A DNA stretch of 59,755 nt from Chloroflexota bacterium (GCA_002719675.1 PBID01000002.1:28783-88537), one strand, 5' to 3'; shown: positions 1 through 8,983, counted from the first letter of the stretch. A program made the numbers and translations. Notes: generated by a model from the sequence alone, not told the origin.

Positions 1-111
1 TTTACAGAAAATAAACTGGAGATTGATCTAGAATTTGATCTTGCGATCATTAATATTGATATCGAAATAAGTAAGATAATTGTATGTTCTATTATAAGCA
101 TGTTACTTTAA
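1..111 (+). CDS. C-terminal fragment of an unidentified protein
   Basis: An open frame enters from the left edge and stops at a TAA ending at 111, giving 36 residues. It begins FTENKLEIDLEFDL and ends with a hydrophobic stretch (IIVCSIISMLL). Its last 9 bases overlap the end of the convergent plsY, an arrangement also seen at 7074-7083 and 20343-20357 in this window. The acidic, beta-like start resembles the last strand of the YceI-like protein at 16264, but the resemblance is too short to assign a family. It could also be a chance open frame. Confidence 0.35.
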   Translation, partial: FTENKLEIDLEFDLAIINIDIEISKIIVCSIISMLL

Positions 112-711
112 TTTGTTTATAATCCAATTTCTTAAAACAATTTTTTCTGAAAATTCATTTTTATGTTTGAATATTATAAATAAAATATTCAATGTCATAG
201 TAATAAACATAAAAATTTCTTCAAAAACATAAGTAAAAGTGATTAACATCCCTATTAAGCTAATCAATACTGTCCATGCGTGATGTTTTTGAATAGAATG
301 CATAGTTAGTAAATATATACAACCTATTGGTAATGCAAGTCCCTTCGTTAATCCAATCCATACTCCCCATGTTACTGCTAATGATTTCCCACCTTTAAAT
401 TTAAGAAATGGAGAAAAGCCATGTCCTAATATTGGCATTAGAGATATAAGAATTTTTTCTGTATTATTTAAGTTTAATTCAAAAAAAGTTAGTATGAAGT
501 ATATAGGTAAAAACCCTTTAAATATTTCAAGAAATACAGAAATTAGTCCAATTTTCCAGCCTTTAGCTTTCCATAGATTTGCTGCGCCTGGGTTACCGTC
601 TCCAATAGTGTTTAATGGAGGACTTTTGGTGACTTTTCCTAGTAAGGTTGCCCAAGGTATCGCGCCACTAAAAAATGAAATTATTATAAGTATCCAATTC
701 ATGAAAACCAC
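103..711 (-). CDS. plsY: Glycerol-3-phosphate acyltransferase PlsY-like membrane protein
   Basis: This polytopic inner-membrane protein (202 aa) should transfer an acyl group from acyl-phosphate to sn-glycerol-3-phosphate, the first step of phospholipid synthesis. Two PlsY signatures are visible: GDGNPGAANL near residues 37-46 (usually GSGNIGATN) and GHGFSPFLKFKGGKS near 96-110. The rest is hydrophobic helices, and the length fits the family (about 190-220 aa). ATG codons at 711 and 702 are both possible starts; an AGGA-like element sits too close to the first and about 10 bases from the second. The gene lies downstream of the FMN enzyme on the same strand but has its own promoter-like element (732-760). 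The P in GNPGAAN is a departure from the commonest motif. Confidence 0.9.
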   Translation of the reverse strand: MVFMNWILIIISFFSGAIPWATLLGKVTKSPPLNTIGDGNPGAANLWKAKGWKIGLISVFLEIFKGFLPIYFILTFFELNLNNTEKILISLMPILGHGFSPFLKFKGGKSLAVTWGVWIGLTKGLALPIGCIYLLTMHSIQKHHAWTVLISLIGMLITFTYVFEEIFMFITMTLNILFIIFKHKNEFSEKIVLRNWIINKLK

Positions 712-731
712 ATGTTCCTAGTAATATGATT

Positions 732-760
732 TTTATAGAACTCTTGCTTTTATAAAGCAA
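732..760 (-). promoter_or_regulatory. Sigma70-type promoter for plsY
   Basis: On the minus strand, TTGCTT (755-760) and TATAAA (732-737) are separated by exactly 17 bases, about 20 bases upstream of the plsY start codons. The same stretch holds a 7-base inverted repeat (744-750 and 754-760) that overlaps the -35 element. Assigned from consensus only. Confidence 0.5.
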
Positions 761-840
761 AAGAAAAATGTTTTCCAAAGGTGTTTTTCTACAAAATAAG
801 AGTTTTTGTTAATTCCTCAATAATTTAATTACTTTTAAGA

Positions 841-1995
841 TCATCTGAATTTTAAATTATGACGTCCTAATTCACTTATTGATTTGCAACCCATCAATTT
901 CATTCCCCGTTCTATTTCTTCTCTCATTAGACCCATTGCTTTTTCAACTCCTCGTTCACCTGCACCAGCCAAGGCATAAAGGTACATTCTTCCCCCTGAA
1001 CATGCTTTTGCACCTACTGATAAAGCTTTTAAAACATGTGTCCCTCTACGGATACCGCCATCACATATTACATCTACTTTATCTCCTACAGCGTCAACTA
1101 TTTCAGCTAATTGATCAAAAGGTGCACGTGATCCATCAAGTTGTCTTCCACCATGGTTAGAGACCATTATTGCAGTGGCACCTACATCAACAGCTTTTTT
1201 TGCATCTTCAACAGACATAACTCCTTTTATACAGAGATGTTTGCCCCATTTTTTATTGATTTCTTCAATCGTTTTCCAGTTCATATTTTGATCTAACATT
1301 GTGTTGAAATAGTCACCTACAGAGACTGTAATATCAGTTCCTTGTTTTACATGATTTTGTAGTTGTGGCAGTTCAAATTTTTTTCTAAGTAGATAATTTA
1401 AAGTCCAGTTAGGGTGAGTTGCAAAACTAATTAAGCTATTTAAAGTTAATTTAGGTGGAGATGTAAATCCAGTATAAAAATCTCTTTCCCTATTTCCCGA
1501 AACTATTGTATCTACAGTTACTGCTATAGCATCAAAATTGTTCTCGATACATTTTTCAATCATATTGTTGTTAAGACCTTGATCTTTGTGGACATATAGT
1601 TGAAACATTTTAGGAGACGAATAATTTTTAGCAATCTCTTCAATACTTACTGTTGCTAAAGATGAGATTCCAAAAAATGTTCCAAATTTTTCTGCAACTT
1701 TCCCAACAGCTAATTCCCCTTGATGATGAAATAATCTTTGTAATGCTGTGGGAGAAAAGAAAAGAGGTAAATTAATTTTCTTTCCCATCAAAGTTACGCT
1801 CAAATCTACTTCTTCAACTCCTCTGAGAATATTAGGAACCAGATCACATTTTTCGAAAGATTTTGTATTTTGAAGTAAGGTGATCTCATCATCTGCAGCC
1901 CCATCTATATAATGAAAAATCGGAGAAGGAATTCTTTGTTTGGCAAGAGTTCTGAAGTCTTTTGAATTATGGCAATTCTTTAATTTTTTGAACAT
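841..1995 (-). CDS. lldD: FMN-dependent alpha-hydroxy-acid dehydrogenase/oxidase (L-lactate dehydrogenase type)
   Basis: This flavoprotein (384 aa) oxidises an L-2-hydroxy acid, classically lactate to pyruvate, passing electrons to a quinone or to oxygen. It has the full TIM-barrel FMN family layout. YIDGAADDE lies at 29-37, and VTVDTIVSGNRERD (159-172) holds the substrate and FMN residues. K257 lies in LCIKGV, and the catalytic histidine is H281 in SNHGGRQLDG, followed by R284. DGGIRRG and GRMYLYALAGAGE form the phosphate site. The length matches LldD (about 380 aa). Lactate, glycolate, mandelate and other hydroxy acids cannot be told apart from the sequence. An L-2-hydroxyglutarate oxidase at 9123 gives the window a second hydroxyacid oxidase. 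A short membrane-protein ORF (2022-2126) precedes it by about 26 bases. Confidence 0.92.
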   Translation of the reverse strand: MFKKLKNCHNSKDFRTLAKQRIPSPIFHYIDGAADDEITLLQNTKSFEKCDLVPNILRGVEEVDLSVTLMGKKINLPLFFSPTALQRLFHHQGELAVGKVAEKFGTFFGISSLATVSIEEIAKNYSSPKMFQLYVHKDQGLNNNMIEKCIENNFDAIAVTVDTIVSGNRERDFYTGFTSPPKLTLNSLISFATHPNWTLNYLLRKKFELPQLQNHVKQGTDITVSVGDYFNTMLDQNMNWKTIEEINKKWGKHLCIKGVMSVEDAKKAVDVGATAIMVSNHGGRQLDGSRAPFDQLAEIVDAVGDKVDVICDGGIRRGTHVLKALSVGAKACSGGRMYLYALAGAGERGVEKAMGLMREEIERGMKLMGCKSISELGRHNLKFR

Positions 1996-2021
1996 TTTCT
2001 ACTCCAGTTGAAATATTTTTC

Positions 2022-2126
2022 TTAATTAGGGAAGTGTGATTTCCATCTCCATAAATCAAAAACAAGTATCGATACAAACACTATAACCACTATTAACCAA
2101 TAAAACCAATCTTCGCGTAAATTCAT
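2022..2126 (-). CDS. Putative single-pass small membrane protein (34 aa)
   Basis: An ATG-initiated frame encodes 34 residues: a short charged start (MNLREDW), one hydrophobic segment rich in V, I, L and F (about residues 8-23), then a basic end (WRWKSHFPN). It lies 26 bases upstream of the FMN enzyme on the same strand and would be cotranscribed. A TATACT -10-like element sits about 7 bases upstream of the ATG, so the message could be nearly leaderless; no Shine-Dalgarno site is evident. The positive-inside pattern is sensible, but an ORF this short in AT-rich DNA can arise by chance. The remaining 2127-2319 holds nothing else I can support. Confidence 0.42.
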   Translation of the reverse strand: MNLREDWFYWLIVVIVFVSILVFDLWRWKSHFPN

Positions 2127-2376
2127 TACTAAAGTATACAACTTAAGCAAAAAATACCATAGGAGGATAAAGTTCAAAAACTAACTAGTATTATTACAAT
2201 TAATTTATAAAATTATGTTCACTTGTTTATTAACAAAAAATAGATTTATAAAACGATATTCTTATATAAAACAAAATTTTATAAATACAAAGTATTTTTA
2301 AAAAGAATTAAGTTATGATTTGAGTTACTATTACACTTTATTGAAAAAATTCAAAAGCATCAGATATTATATATAT

Positions 2377-4659
2377 ATGTCAACAAAAGTTTCTTCACCA
2401 AGTTTTATACGATCACAAAACTATGAAAATTTTTTAGTAATCTTATTACGTTTTTCTTTAGTTTTTGTTTTGTTATTGCCACTGGTGGTCAATTCAACAC
2501 CTTTTCCCGATACAATATTTCCTTATCTCATGGGCAAAGCATTGTTTTTCAGGATCAGTGTAGAAGTGATGTTTATATTTTGGCTCTCTTTACTACTGAT
2601 TAATTCAAAATATAAACCAAAAGTTTCCATTTTATTATTTGTTTTGGGTTTATTTTTATTCATTTCTTTACTATCTTCGTTGTTTTCTGTAGACATTGAT
2701 AAAAGCTTTTGGTCTACATTGGATCGTATGGATGGTTTTATTGATTTATTTCATTGGTTTGTATATTTTTTGATATTGATTTCCATCAACGTTGATTGGA
2801 ATGCTTGGATTAAATATTTCAACTATCAACTGATAGTTGGATTTGTTTTGGTGGTTCTTGGGTTGTTCGAAGTTTTGGGTTTTAATTCTATTCCACTAAT
2901 TTTGTCTGGGACATCAAATGGAGTTACGTTAGGGAATTCTAGTTATGTTGCCTTTTACTTATCAATCAATTTTTTCATTGCTCTTGCACTATTATCAAGT
3001 TCATTAGTTAGAGATAAATCTGAAATTATTTCTACTAGGGCTTCAAAAAGAAGAGCTATGAAAAACTTGGATTCACCTGTGTTTGATAGTTTTTTGATAC
3101 CAAGAATATTTTGGTCAATTTCAATCGTATTAATTTTGGTTCTTTTTAATTTTGTTGCAATTGATTTCCATTGGATAAGTTTTTCTTTGGGAATAATCAC
3201 TTTTAGTGGACTTTATATATGGCTTGGCAAGGTAAATATTTTTCGGACTATTGTAATGGGGATTTTGGTTATCGTACCGGTTTTATTAGCTGCCCTAGTT
3301 GATTTTGAGAACGAATTTAATTCTTTGATTTCTGGTTATCAAAGTGGAGGTATTAGTTATTTTGGACATATTTCTACCCAGATAGGACCCTTTTTATCTA
3401 GACCTATTTTTGGATGGGGACCTGGTAACTTTTTGACTGCATTTGAATCACAGATTGATACAAACTTTGCGATTTATTTTTATAATGGTGGACAAATTGC
3501 TTACAATTATTTTGCGGAAAAAATAATTTCCCTAGGATTACTTGGTTTGATAAGTATTTTGATGCTTTGGGGAACAATTTTTTATATTTTAATTAGGAAT
3601 CTTAAGATAGTAGATAAAGATAAGCAGATTTTCCTGATAGTGATTACTGGTGCAGTGCTTAGTTATTTTGTGCAGCAATTATTTATTGAAGAAACTCATG
3701 TTTCTAAGTTACAAATTTTTATTTTGATTTCTTTTGTTTATTTTGTTGATGTAACTGGCAATCAAGTTTCATTATTGAATAATCTTCAGGAACAGATTAA
3801 CAAAAGATTTTCTTTTTATAAAAGATTCTTGAATCCATTTGTTAGGTATATAAATTTTAGCTTAGTAGCTGTTTCTTGTTTTCTAGTAATTTATTTAATT
3901 GTTTTTGTGAATATTCCAATATACCAAGGTTCAAAAAATATAATTAAAACTATGGATTCGGAATTAGAATGGTCTGATAGAGTTTCAATTTATAATGATT
4001 CAATCAACTCATTTTCACCTCTTTCTAATCACTATAGAATGATGTTTTTGAATGAAACTTTAACAAACTTTAATTCTATTCAAGAAGAAGAATTTGATTT
4101 GGTGATGGATTTTATTCAAAAAATTCATAAAGAAGGGATTGATCAAGATCCAAATGATTGGAGAATTCATGTTGCATCTGCAGGTATTTATCAATATGCT
4201 TCTGTCAATGAGTTGAGTTTACTTCAAAAATCTTCGGAATTTGTAGTTCAGGCAAAGAATATTTCTCCAAACAGGATTGAAATTGTTCAAGTTCAAGCTT
4301 TACAGGATTTTGCTGAAGGTAATTTAAGTCAAGGATTTAATGATGTAGTTTCTTATATTGATAAAGATCCTGCATCATTGGTGCATTTTTCGTCACTATT
4401 ATTTGTATTTGCAGATCAATTTCAGATAGAAATTATGAATGGAAATAATTATATTGTTGAAGAAAATAAGGCTATAGAATTAATAAGTTTAATTGCTCCA
4501 CAGACCGACAGAATGGTTTATGTTAGGGCTACTCATCACTTGCTTAGAAATGAAGTTGAAATTGCATCTTCATTGATTGAATTACATATCAAAAGCAATC
4601 AATTTGTTGGGAATAAAATAATTGAATTAAAAGCTGTGATTGATTCCAGACTGAAGTAA
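2377..4659 (+). CDS. O-antigen ligase/Wzy-family membrane protein with TPR-like C-terminal tail
   Basis: This is a large polytopic protein with about 12 hydrophobic segments in its first ~480 residues. It carries the Wzy_C-type signature RPIFGWGPGNF at about residues 343-353, which in this family lies by the periplasmic loop that handles lipid-linked glycans. The last ~220 residues are soluble and helical (for example LDPNDWRIHVASAGIYQ-like and AKNISPNRIEIVQ), like degenerate TPRs. A frame open from TTG at 2320 gives 779 aa, but ATG 2377 is the likelier start (760 aa): it removes a basic extension, and a TATGAT -10-like box overlaps the upstream stretch. It precedes a GDP-mannose pyrophosphorylase and a sugar epimerase. 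The role is therefore probably polymerisation or transfer of an envelope glycan or glycosylation of a protein. If the host is a monoderm Chloroflexota, LPS ligation would not apply. Confidence 0.82.
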   Translation: MSTKVSSPSFIRSQNYENFLVILLRFSLVFVLLLPLVVNSTPFPDTIFPYLMGKALFFRISVEVMFIFWLSLLLINSKYKPKVSILLFVLGLFLFISLLSSLFSVDIDKSFWSTLDRMDGFIDLFHWFVYFLILISINVDWNAWIKYFNYQLIVGFVLVVLGLFEVLGFNSIPLILSGTSNGVTLGNSSYVAFYLSINFFIALALLSSSLVRDKSEIISTRASKRRAMKNLDSPVFDSFLIPRIFWSISIVLILVLFNFVAIDFHWISFSLGIITFSGLYIWLGKVNIFRTIVMGILVIVPVLLAALVDFENEFNSLISGYQSGGISYFGHISTQIGPFLSRPIFGWGPGNFLTAFESQIDTNFAIYFYNGGQIAYNYFAEKIISLGLLGLISILMLWGTIFYILIRNLKIVDKDKQIFLIVITGAVLSYFVQQLFIEETHVSKLQIFILISFVYFVDVTGNQVSLLNNLQEQINKRFSFYKRFLNPFVRYINFSLVAVSCFLVIYLIVFVNIPIYQGSKNIIKTMDSELEWSDRVSIYNDSINSFSPLSNHYRMMFLNETLTNFNSIQEEEFDLVMDFIQKIHKEGIDQDPNDWRIHVASAGIYQYASVNELSLLQKSSEFVVQAKNISPNRIEIVQVQALQDFAEGNLSQGFNDVVSYIDKDPASLVHFSSLLFVFADQFQIEIMNGNNYIVEENKAIELISLIAPQTDRMVYVRATHHLLRNEVEIASSLIELHIKSNQFVGNKIIELKAVIDSRLK

Positions 4660-4698
4660 AAAATATACTACCAAAAAATTAGTTTCTAAAAGTTAAAA

Positions 4699-6105
4699 AT
4701 GTCCAACGATGATTTTAAAAAGATTTCCCCTGTTGTTTTAGTTGGTGGTTCGGGAGAAAGGCTTTGGCCGATATCTAGATTTTTTTACCCCAAACCTTTC
4801 GTAGACTTCGATAAACAAGGATCGATGTTTCAAAAAACTGTGGCTAGAATTCAAGGTATGGGAAAAGCAATTATAATTGGGAATGAAAAACATCAAAAAC
4901 TTTTGGAAAGACAATTATCTGAAGTAAATCAAAAAAACTTTGATGTTATTTTGGAACCATTCCCGAAAAATACTGCCCCTTCTTTGACTATTGCCTGTAT
5001 GAAAATATTGAAAGATTATGGTGATTCATTAGTTTTAGTTTTACCTGCTGATCATGTAGTTTCAGATTTGGAAAAGTTTCAAGAAGATATTGATCGCAGT
5101 TACAAATTTGCTGAAGATGGAGATATAGTACTTTTTGGTATAGAACCTAAAGTACCTGAAACTCAATTTGGCTATATTAAGATAGAAAGTAATACAAATT
5201 TAACTCAAAATGTCGTCCATGTAGAAAATTTTATAGAAAAGCCTGATTTGGAATCTGCAAAGTTATTTATACAATCAGGTAATTACTATTGGAATTCTGG
5301 AATCTTAATGTTGAGAGCTTCAGTTTGGATTGATTTAATTAGTTATTTCAGACCACAGATTGTAAATTTTTGTGAAAAAGCTATGGAAATTAGTGATTTT
5401 AGAGATGGTTATTTATATCTTGATGAAGAAAATTTTGGGGAACTTTCATCAGAATCCATTGATTATGCAGTATTAGAGCCTGTTGTTTCAAAAAAATCAA
5501 AACAAAAGAAGCTTCCTAGATGTTATGTAACTTCTTTTAGTTCTGAATGGTTAGATTTAGGTTCTTGGAACTCTAGGTATAATTATGGATATAAAGATGA
5601 CAAAGGAAATGTAGTGGAGGGTGATGTTATTACAATTGATTCTACAGATTCCATTTTAATTTCTCAGAATAAACTTTTAGTTTCTTTGGGGATGAAAAAT
5701 ATAGTGGCTGTTGATTCAAAAGATGCGATATTGATATCTTCTTTTGATAAACTCGATGAGTTGAAAAATGTTGTAAACTCATTAAAATCTAAAGATAGAA
5801 AAGAAGCAGAATCTCCAGTTTATGTTGAAGAAATTTGGGGGTCTTATGAAATTATTAGTTTTTCAGATAAGATTGTTTGCAAGAAATTTTTACTTAATTC
5901 TGGATTTTCAATTCCATCAGATTTGTTAAGTAGAGTTTTTAAAAAATGTATTGTAATTAATGGTAAAGTGAAAATTAAAATAGGTGAAGATAGTATTGAA
6001 ATGAAACCATTTGATGTTTTTGAAATTCCATCGAATGTATCATGTGAAATCACAAATAATTCTGATGAAATTTTTGAAGGAATAATTATCTCAAATAGCA
6101 ATTAA
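4699..6105 (+). CDS. manC: Mannose-1-phosphate guanylyltransferase with degenerate PMI-type cupin domain
   Basis: The enzyme (468 aa) makes GDP-mannose from mannose-1-phosphate and GTP in the cytoplasm. The nucleotidyltransferase signature GGSGERLWPISR lies at 16-27 with YPKPF just after it. LPADHV, FIEKPD (about 178) and YYWNSGI follow in the normal order. The last ~110 residues align with the phosphomannose isomerase cupin of ManC/AlgA (WGSYEII is present). However, the metal-binding stretch, usually LSLQMHHHRAEHW, here reads FSIPSDLLSRVFKK, and the usual histidine in the AGVKHR position is also gone. I infer that isomerase activity is lost while the fold remains. It lies 39 bases after the polymerase-like gene and 54 before the epimerase, forming a glycan-precursor operon. 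Confidence 0.88.
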   Translation: MSNDDFKKISPVVLVGGSGERLWPISRFFYPKPFVDFDKQGSMFQKTVARIQGMGKAIIIGNEKHQKLLERQLSEVNQKNFDVILEPFPKNTAPSLTIACMKILKDYGDSLVLVLPADHVVSDLEKFQEDIDRSYKFAEDGDIVLFGIEPKVPETQFGYIKIESNTNLTQNVVHVENFIEKPDLESAKLFIQSGNYYWNSGILMLRASVWIDLISYFRPQIVNFCEKAMEISDFRDGYLYLDEENFGELSSESIDYAVLEPVVSKKSKQKKLPRCYVTSFSSEWLDLGSWNSRYNYGYKDDKGNVVEGDVITIDSTDSILISQNKLLVSLGMKNIVAVDSKDAILISSFDKLDELKNVVNSLKSKDRKEAESPVYVEEIWGSYEIISFSDKIVCKKFLLNSGFSIPSDLLSRVFKKCIVINGKVKIKIGEDSIEMKPFDVFEIPSNVSCEITNNSDEIFEGIIISNSN

Positions 6106-6159
6106 AATTTTGTTTCCAAATTTCATCATAAAATAGATATATTTCTTATAGGATTTAAA

Positions 6160-7083
6160 ATGAAAATAATTATTACAGGAGGGGCTGGATTTATAGGTTC
6201 TTCTATAGTGGATAGATTAATTATTAATGGTAACCAAGTACTCGTTTTAGACAATTTATCTTCTGGTAAGCTTGAAAATATAAATACATCAGCTGAATTT
6301 GTAAATATTGATCTTTGTGATCCAAGTCTTAAGAATGTATTTTTCGATTTTCGTCCAGACGCAGTAATTCATTGTGCAGCGCAAGTTTCTGTAATGGATT
6401 CTCAATTGGATCCTGTTTTTGATGCTAAAAATAATATTTTATCTGGTTTGAATTTATTAAAAATTTCGATTGAATCTAATGTTAATCAAATATTATATTT
6501 GGGAACAGGAGGGGCTCTTTATGGGGAACCGGAATATTTGCCATGTGATGAAAGTCATCCAATTAGGCCAATAAGTCCATATGGATTAAGCAAATGGACT
6601 TTAGAAAAATACATTGATTTGATTGTGCCAGATACAATTTTAAAGAAGGTGTTGAGATTGGGAAATGTTTATGGGCCTCGGCAAGATCACAAAGGTGCGA
6701 GTGGAGTTGTTGCAATATTTTTGTCAAAAATGCTTCTTGGCGAAAAAGTTGAAATTTATGGAGATGGAAATCAAATTCGGGACTTTGTTTTTATTTCTGA
6801 TATATTGGATGCAATTGAACTTTCACTAAAATCAGATGTTTCATTTACTGCTAATATAGGATCTGCTATAGGAGTAAGTGTGAATGAAATTTTTGAAATA
6901 TTAAGTAAAGAAACATTGTATAAAAATAAACCAGTATTTCAAACTAAAAGTTCAGGTGATATTGATCGGATAATTCTTTCAAATAACAAAGCAAAATCAG
7001 ACTTAAATTGGTCTCCCAAAATTTCGATGGAAGAGGGTTTGAAAAAGACCTCAGAATGGTTCAAAAATAATTTTTATAAATAA
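6160..7083 (+). CDS. NAD-dependent sugar epimerase/dehydratase (UDP-glucose 4-epimerase-like)
   Basis: This is an extended SDR (307 aa) that acts on a nucleotide-sugar, most likely a C4 epimerisation. The Rossmann motif GGAGFIG lies at 7-13, with VLDNLSSG (GalE style) at about 29-36. HCAAQ follows, then GTGGALYGEP, and the catalytic pair is Y141 and K145 in SPYGLSKW. RLGNVYGPRQ and GDGNQIRDFVFISD complete the family pattern. It is shorter than GalE (about 330-340 aa) but near full length for bacterial epimerases. It is the third gene of the glycan run. It ends in a 10-base convergent overlap with the aminotransferase gene, so no separate terminator exists between them. Substrate cannot be set from sequence. 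Confidence 0.9.
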   Translation: MKIIITGGAGFIGSSIVDRLIINGNQVLVLDNLSSGKLENINTSAEFVNIDLCDPSLKNVFFDFRPDAVIHCAAQVSVMDSQLDPVFDAKNNILSGLNLLKISIESNVNQILYLGTGGALYGEPEYLPCDESHPIRPISPYGLSKWTLEKYIDLIVPDTILKKVLRLGNVYGPRQDHKGASGVVAIFLSKMLLGEKVEIYGDGNQIRDFVFISDILDAIELSLKSDVSFTANIGSAIGVSVNEIFEILSKETLYKNKPVFQTKSSGDIDRIILSNNKAKSDLNWSPKISMEEGLKKTSEWFKNNFYK

Positions 7084-8261
7084 TCTAATTCATAAAAAAC
7101 ATTAGATAATTTTTTAATACCTTCTTGAATTTCTTTAGGTTGATTAAAACCAAAACATAGTCTCATTTTATTTTTGCCTGAAAATCCATCTGCTGAGAAT
7201 AATACTCCAGGTAGAAAGCCAACATTTTGATTGAATGCTATTGGTTCTGCTATTGAGGTATCTGAATGCTTTGGAAGCTTGACCCAGATGTAAAGTCCTC
7301 CGTTTGGGTTATTCCATTTGGCGTTTTTGCCAAAATATTCTTCTAGGGCTGAAATCATTGTGTTTTTTTTGTTAAGTAAAATTTTATTGATTGATTCAAT
7401 ATGAGATGGTAATGAATTTTTTGAATAATGATATATTGCCAATGATGCAAACTGATTGACCCCTCCAGAAGGTAGAATTCTTCTTAAACGATTTAAATAT
7501 TCCTCTGGAGCGGTGAGAAACCCCATTCTCATCCCAGGTGCTATGGTTTTTGAGAATGACCCTACGTATATCACATCACATTCAGGATCTAAAGATTTTA
7601 TTGAAGGTAGGTTTTCTCCATAGAAACTCAAATCTACATAACAGTCGTCTTCTAAAATAGGGATCGAATATTTTTTGGAAATAAGAACTATTTGTTTCCT
7701 TTTTTCAAGATCTAAGCTCCAGCCTTGAGGATTTTGGAATGTTGGTATTAGATAAATTAATTTGGGTTTATTCTTTTCTTTAGTTAGTTTTTTGATGTTT
7801 TTTTCAAGACACTCTACATCTATTCCTAGATTATTTGAAGGAATTCCTAAAATTTTAGCTCCAAATCTTTGAAAAATATTTATTGTCCCGGAGTATAAAA
7901 AATCATCAGTAATAACTACATCTCCTGGATCAAGTAGGATTTCAGCTGTCATATATATTGCTTGATTTGAACCACTTGTTAATATTATTTCGTTTGATTC
8001 AAGAGGTATTTGACGTTCCAACAGTAATTTTTCTGCAACAAATTGTCTTAGAGGAGGATATCCTTGCTTGTCTGGATATATAGCTAAGTCTTTACCTTCT
8101 CTTGAAAGAGCTTCTGAAATTGAATTGGTTAAACCGTCTATGGGAATTGATTCTGGGTCTGGGTAGGCAACTGCAAAATCGTACTTTGCTCTTTGTACTG
8201 GAACAAAACTTTCTCCTTTAGGAGAATTATTTGAGAAGTTTTCGAATATATTTTTTGTCAT
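7074..8261 (-). CDS. PLP-dependent aminotransferase class I/II (LysN/MocR-like)
   Basis: This is a fold-type I aminotransferase (395 aa) of the 2-aminoadipate/aromatic aminotransferase group. The PLP lysine is K238 in GSFSKTIAPGMRMG. FQNPQG (176-181) and LEDDCYVDL (about 203) carry the Asn and Asp that contact the cofactor, and GSNQA near 97 begins the phosphate-binding site. A paralogue with the same motifs lies at 24109-25317. Its start codon overlaps the stop of the AlaX gene by one base (TAATG), so the two are probably translationally coupled. The substrate is unknown; alanine, aromatic amino acids or 2-aminoadipate are all possible. Confidence 0.9.
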   Translation of the reverse strand: MTKNIFENFSNNSPKGESFVPVQRAKYDFAVAYPDPESIPIDGLTNSISEALSREGKDLAIYPDKQGYPPLRQFVAEKLLLERQIPLESNEIILTSGSNQAIYMTAEILLDPGDVVITDDFLYSGTINIFQRFGAKILGIPSNNLGIDVECLEKNIKKLTKEKNKPKLIYLIPTFQNPQGWSLDLEKRKQIVLISKKYSIPILEDDCYVDLSFYGENLPSIKSLDPECDVIYVGSFSKTIAPGMRMGFLTAPEEYLNRLRRILPSGGVNQFASLAIYHYSKNSLPSHIESINKILLNKKNTMISALEEYFGKNAKWNNPNGGLYIWVKLPKHSDTSIAEPIAFNQNVGFLPGVLFSADGFSGKNKMRLCFGFNQPKEIQEGIKKLSNVFYELDYL

Positions 8262-8983
8262 TAGTTGTTCAAAATTTCTATTCGAATCCGTTTGTTAATT
8301 TTCCCTTTACTTTCGTGTCCGGTGACTCTAACTTTTCCCACTTCTAGTGTGTTATTTACGTGAGTACCTCCATCAGCTTGTAAATCTAAGTTTTCAATGT
8401 TTATTGTTCTTATAATGTCGATTGAGTCGGGGATCAGATTTACCTTTGTCCTAATTAAATCAGGAATTTTAACAGCTTCTTTTCTAGGAATAAAATCGAC
8501 AGTTATATTTTTTTTGGAATTAATTTCAAAATTAACTTTATCTTCAATTTCATTTGCAAAAGTGGAAGACATTTCATCGAGTTCAAAATCCATTCTAGCT
8601 GTAAGAGGTTTCATATCACCTCCAGTAACAGGAGCATTATAATCTCTCCATACTATTCCGCACATAATGTGTAAGGCGGTATGTGTTCTCATAAGTTGGT
8701 AACGTCGATCCCAATCGATTTTACCTGAAATTTTTGAACCCAGTTGTATTTGGTTTGGGTTAAAGTTTTCAATTTCGTGAGTGATTTCACCATTTATTCT
8801 AGAGATCTTTTTTATTTCAAATGTTTCTGTTTCCCATGTTATTTGACCTGAATCGAATGGTTGTCCGCCTCCGCCTGGATAAAATGCTGTTTGATCAAGA
8901 ATTATTCCTTTGTTGTTGATGTTTTTGATTGTTCCAGAAAAAGATTTGATGTAACTATCTTTTTGGCATAATAATTTTGTCAT
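8261..8983 (-). CDS. Alanyl-tRNA editing protein (AlaX family)
   Basis: This free-standing hydrolase (240 aa) resembles the AlaRS editing domain and should deacylate Ser- or Gly-tRNA(Ala) in the cytoplasm. The N-terminal part has the AlaRS-like stretch TAFYPGGGGQPFDSG (32-46). The zinc motifs follow: HTALH (H101, H105) and DGGTHV (204-209). The Cys that usually precedes GGTH is Asp204 here. The length fits the medium AlaX type (AlaX-M). It is transcribed ahead of the aminotransferase with a one-base stop/start overlap. Its own start is ATG at 8983. Confidence 0.87.
   Translation of the reverse strand: MTKLLCQKDSYIKSFSGTIKNINNKGIILDQTAFYPGGGGQPFDSGQITWETETFEIKKISRINGEITHEIENFNPNQIQLGSKISGKIDWDRRYQLMRTHTALHIMCGIVWRDYNAPVTGGDMKPLTARMDFELDEMSSTFANEIEDKVNFEINSKKNITVDFIPRKEAVKIPDLIRTKVNLIPDSIDIIRTINIENLDLQADGGTHVNNTLEVGKVRVTGHESKGKINKRIRIEILNN

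Noticed and set aside
494-721. Plus-strand ORF over plsY
   Set aside because: It is antisense to a gene with clear PlsY motifs and has no family pattern of its own.
744-760. 7-base hairpin as a terminator of lldD
   Set aside because: No T-run follows on either strand, and it overlaps a good -35 element for plsY.
879-1160. Leu- and His-rich plus-strand ORF
   Set aside because: Shadow of the FMN enzyme gene; low-complexity composition is a frame artefact.
2320-2376. TTG start for the polymerase-like gene
   Set aside because: The ATG at 2377 is in frame, and a TATGAT -10-like element overlaps the upstream stretch.
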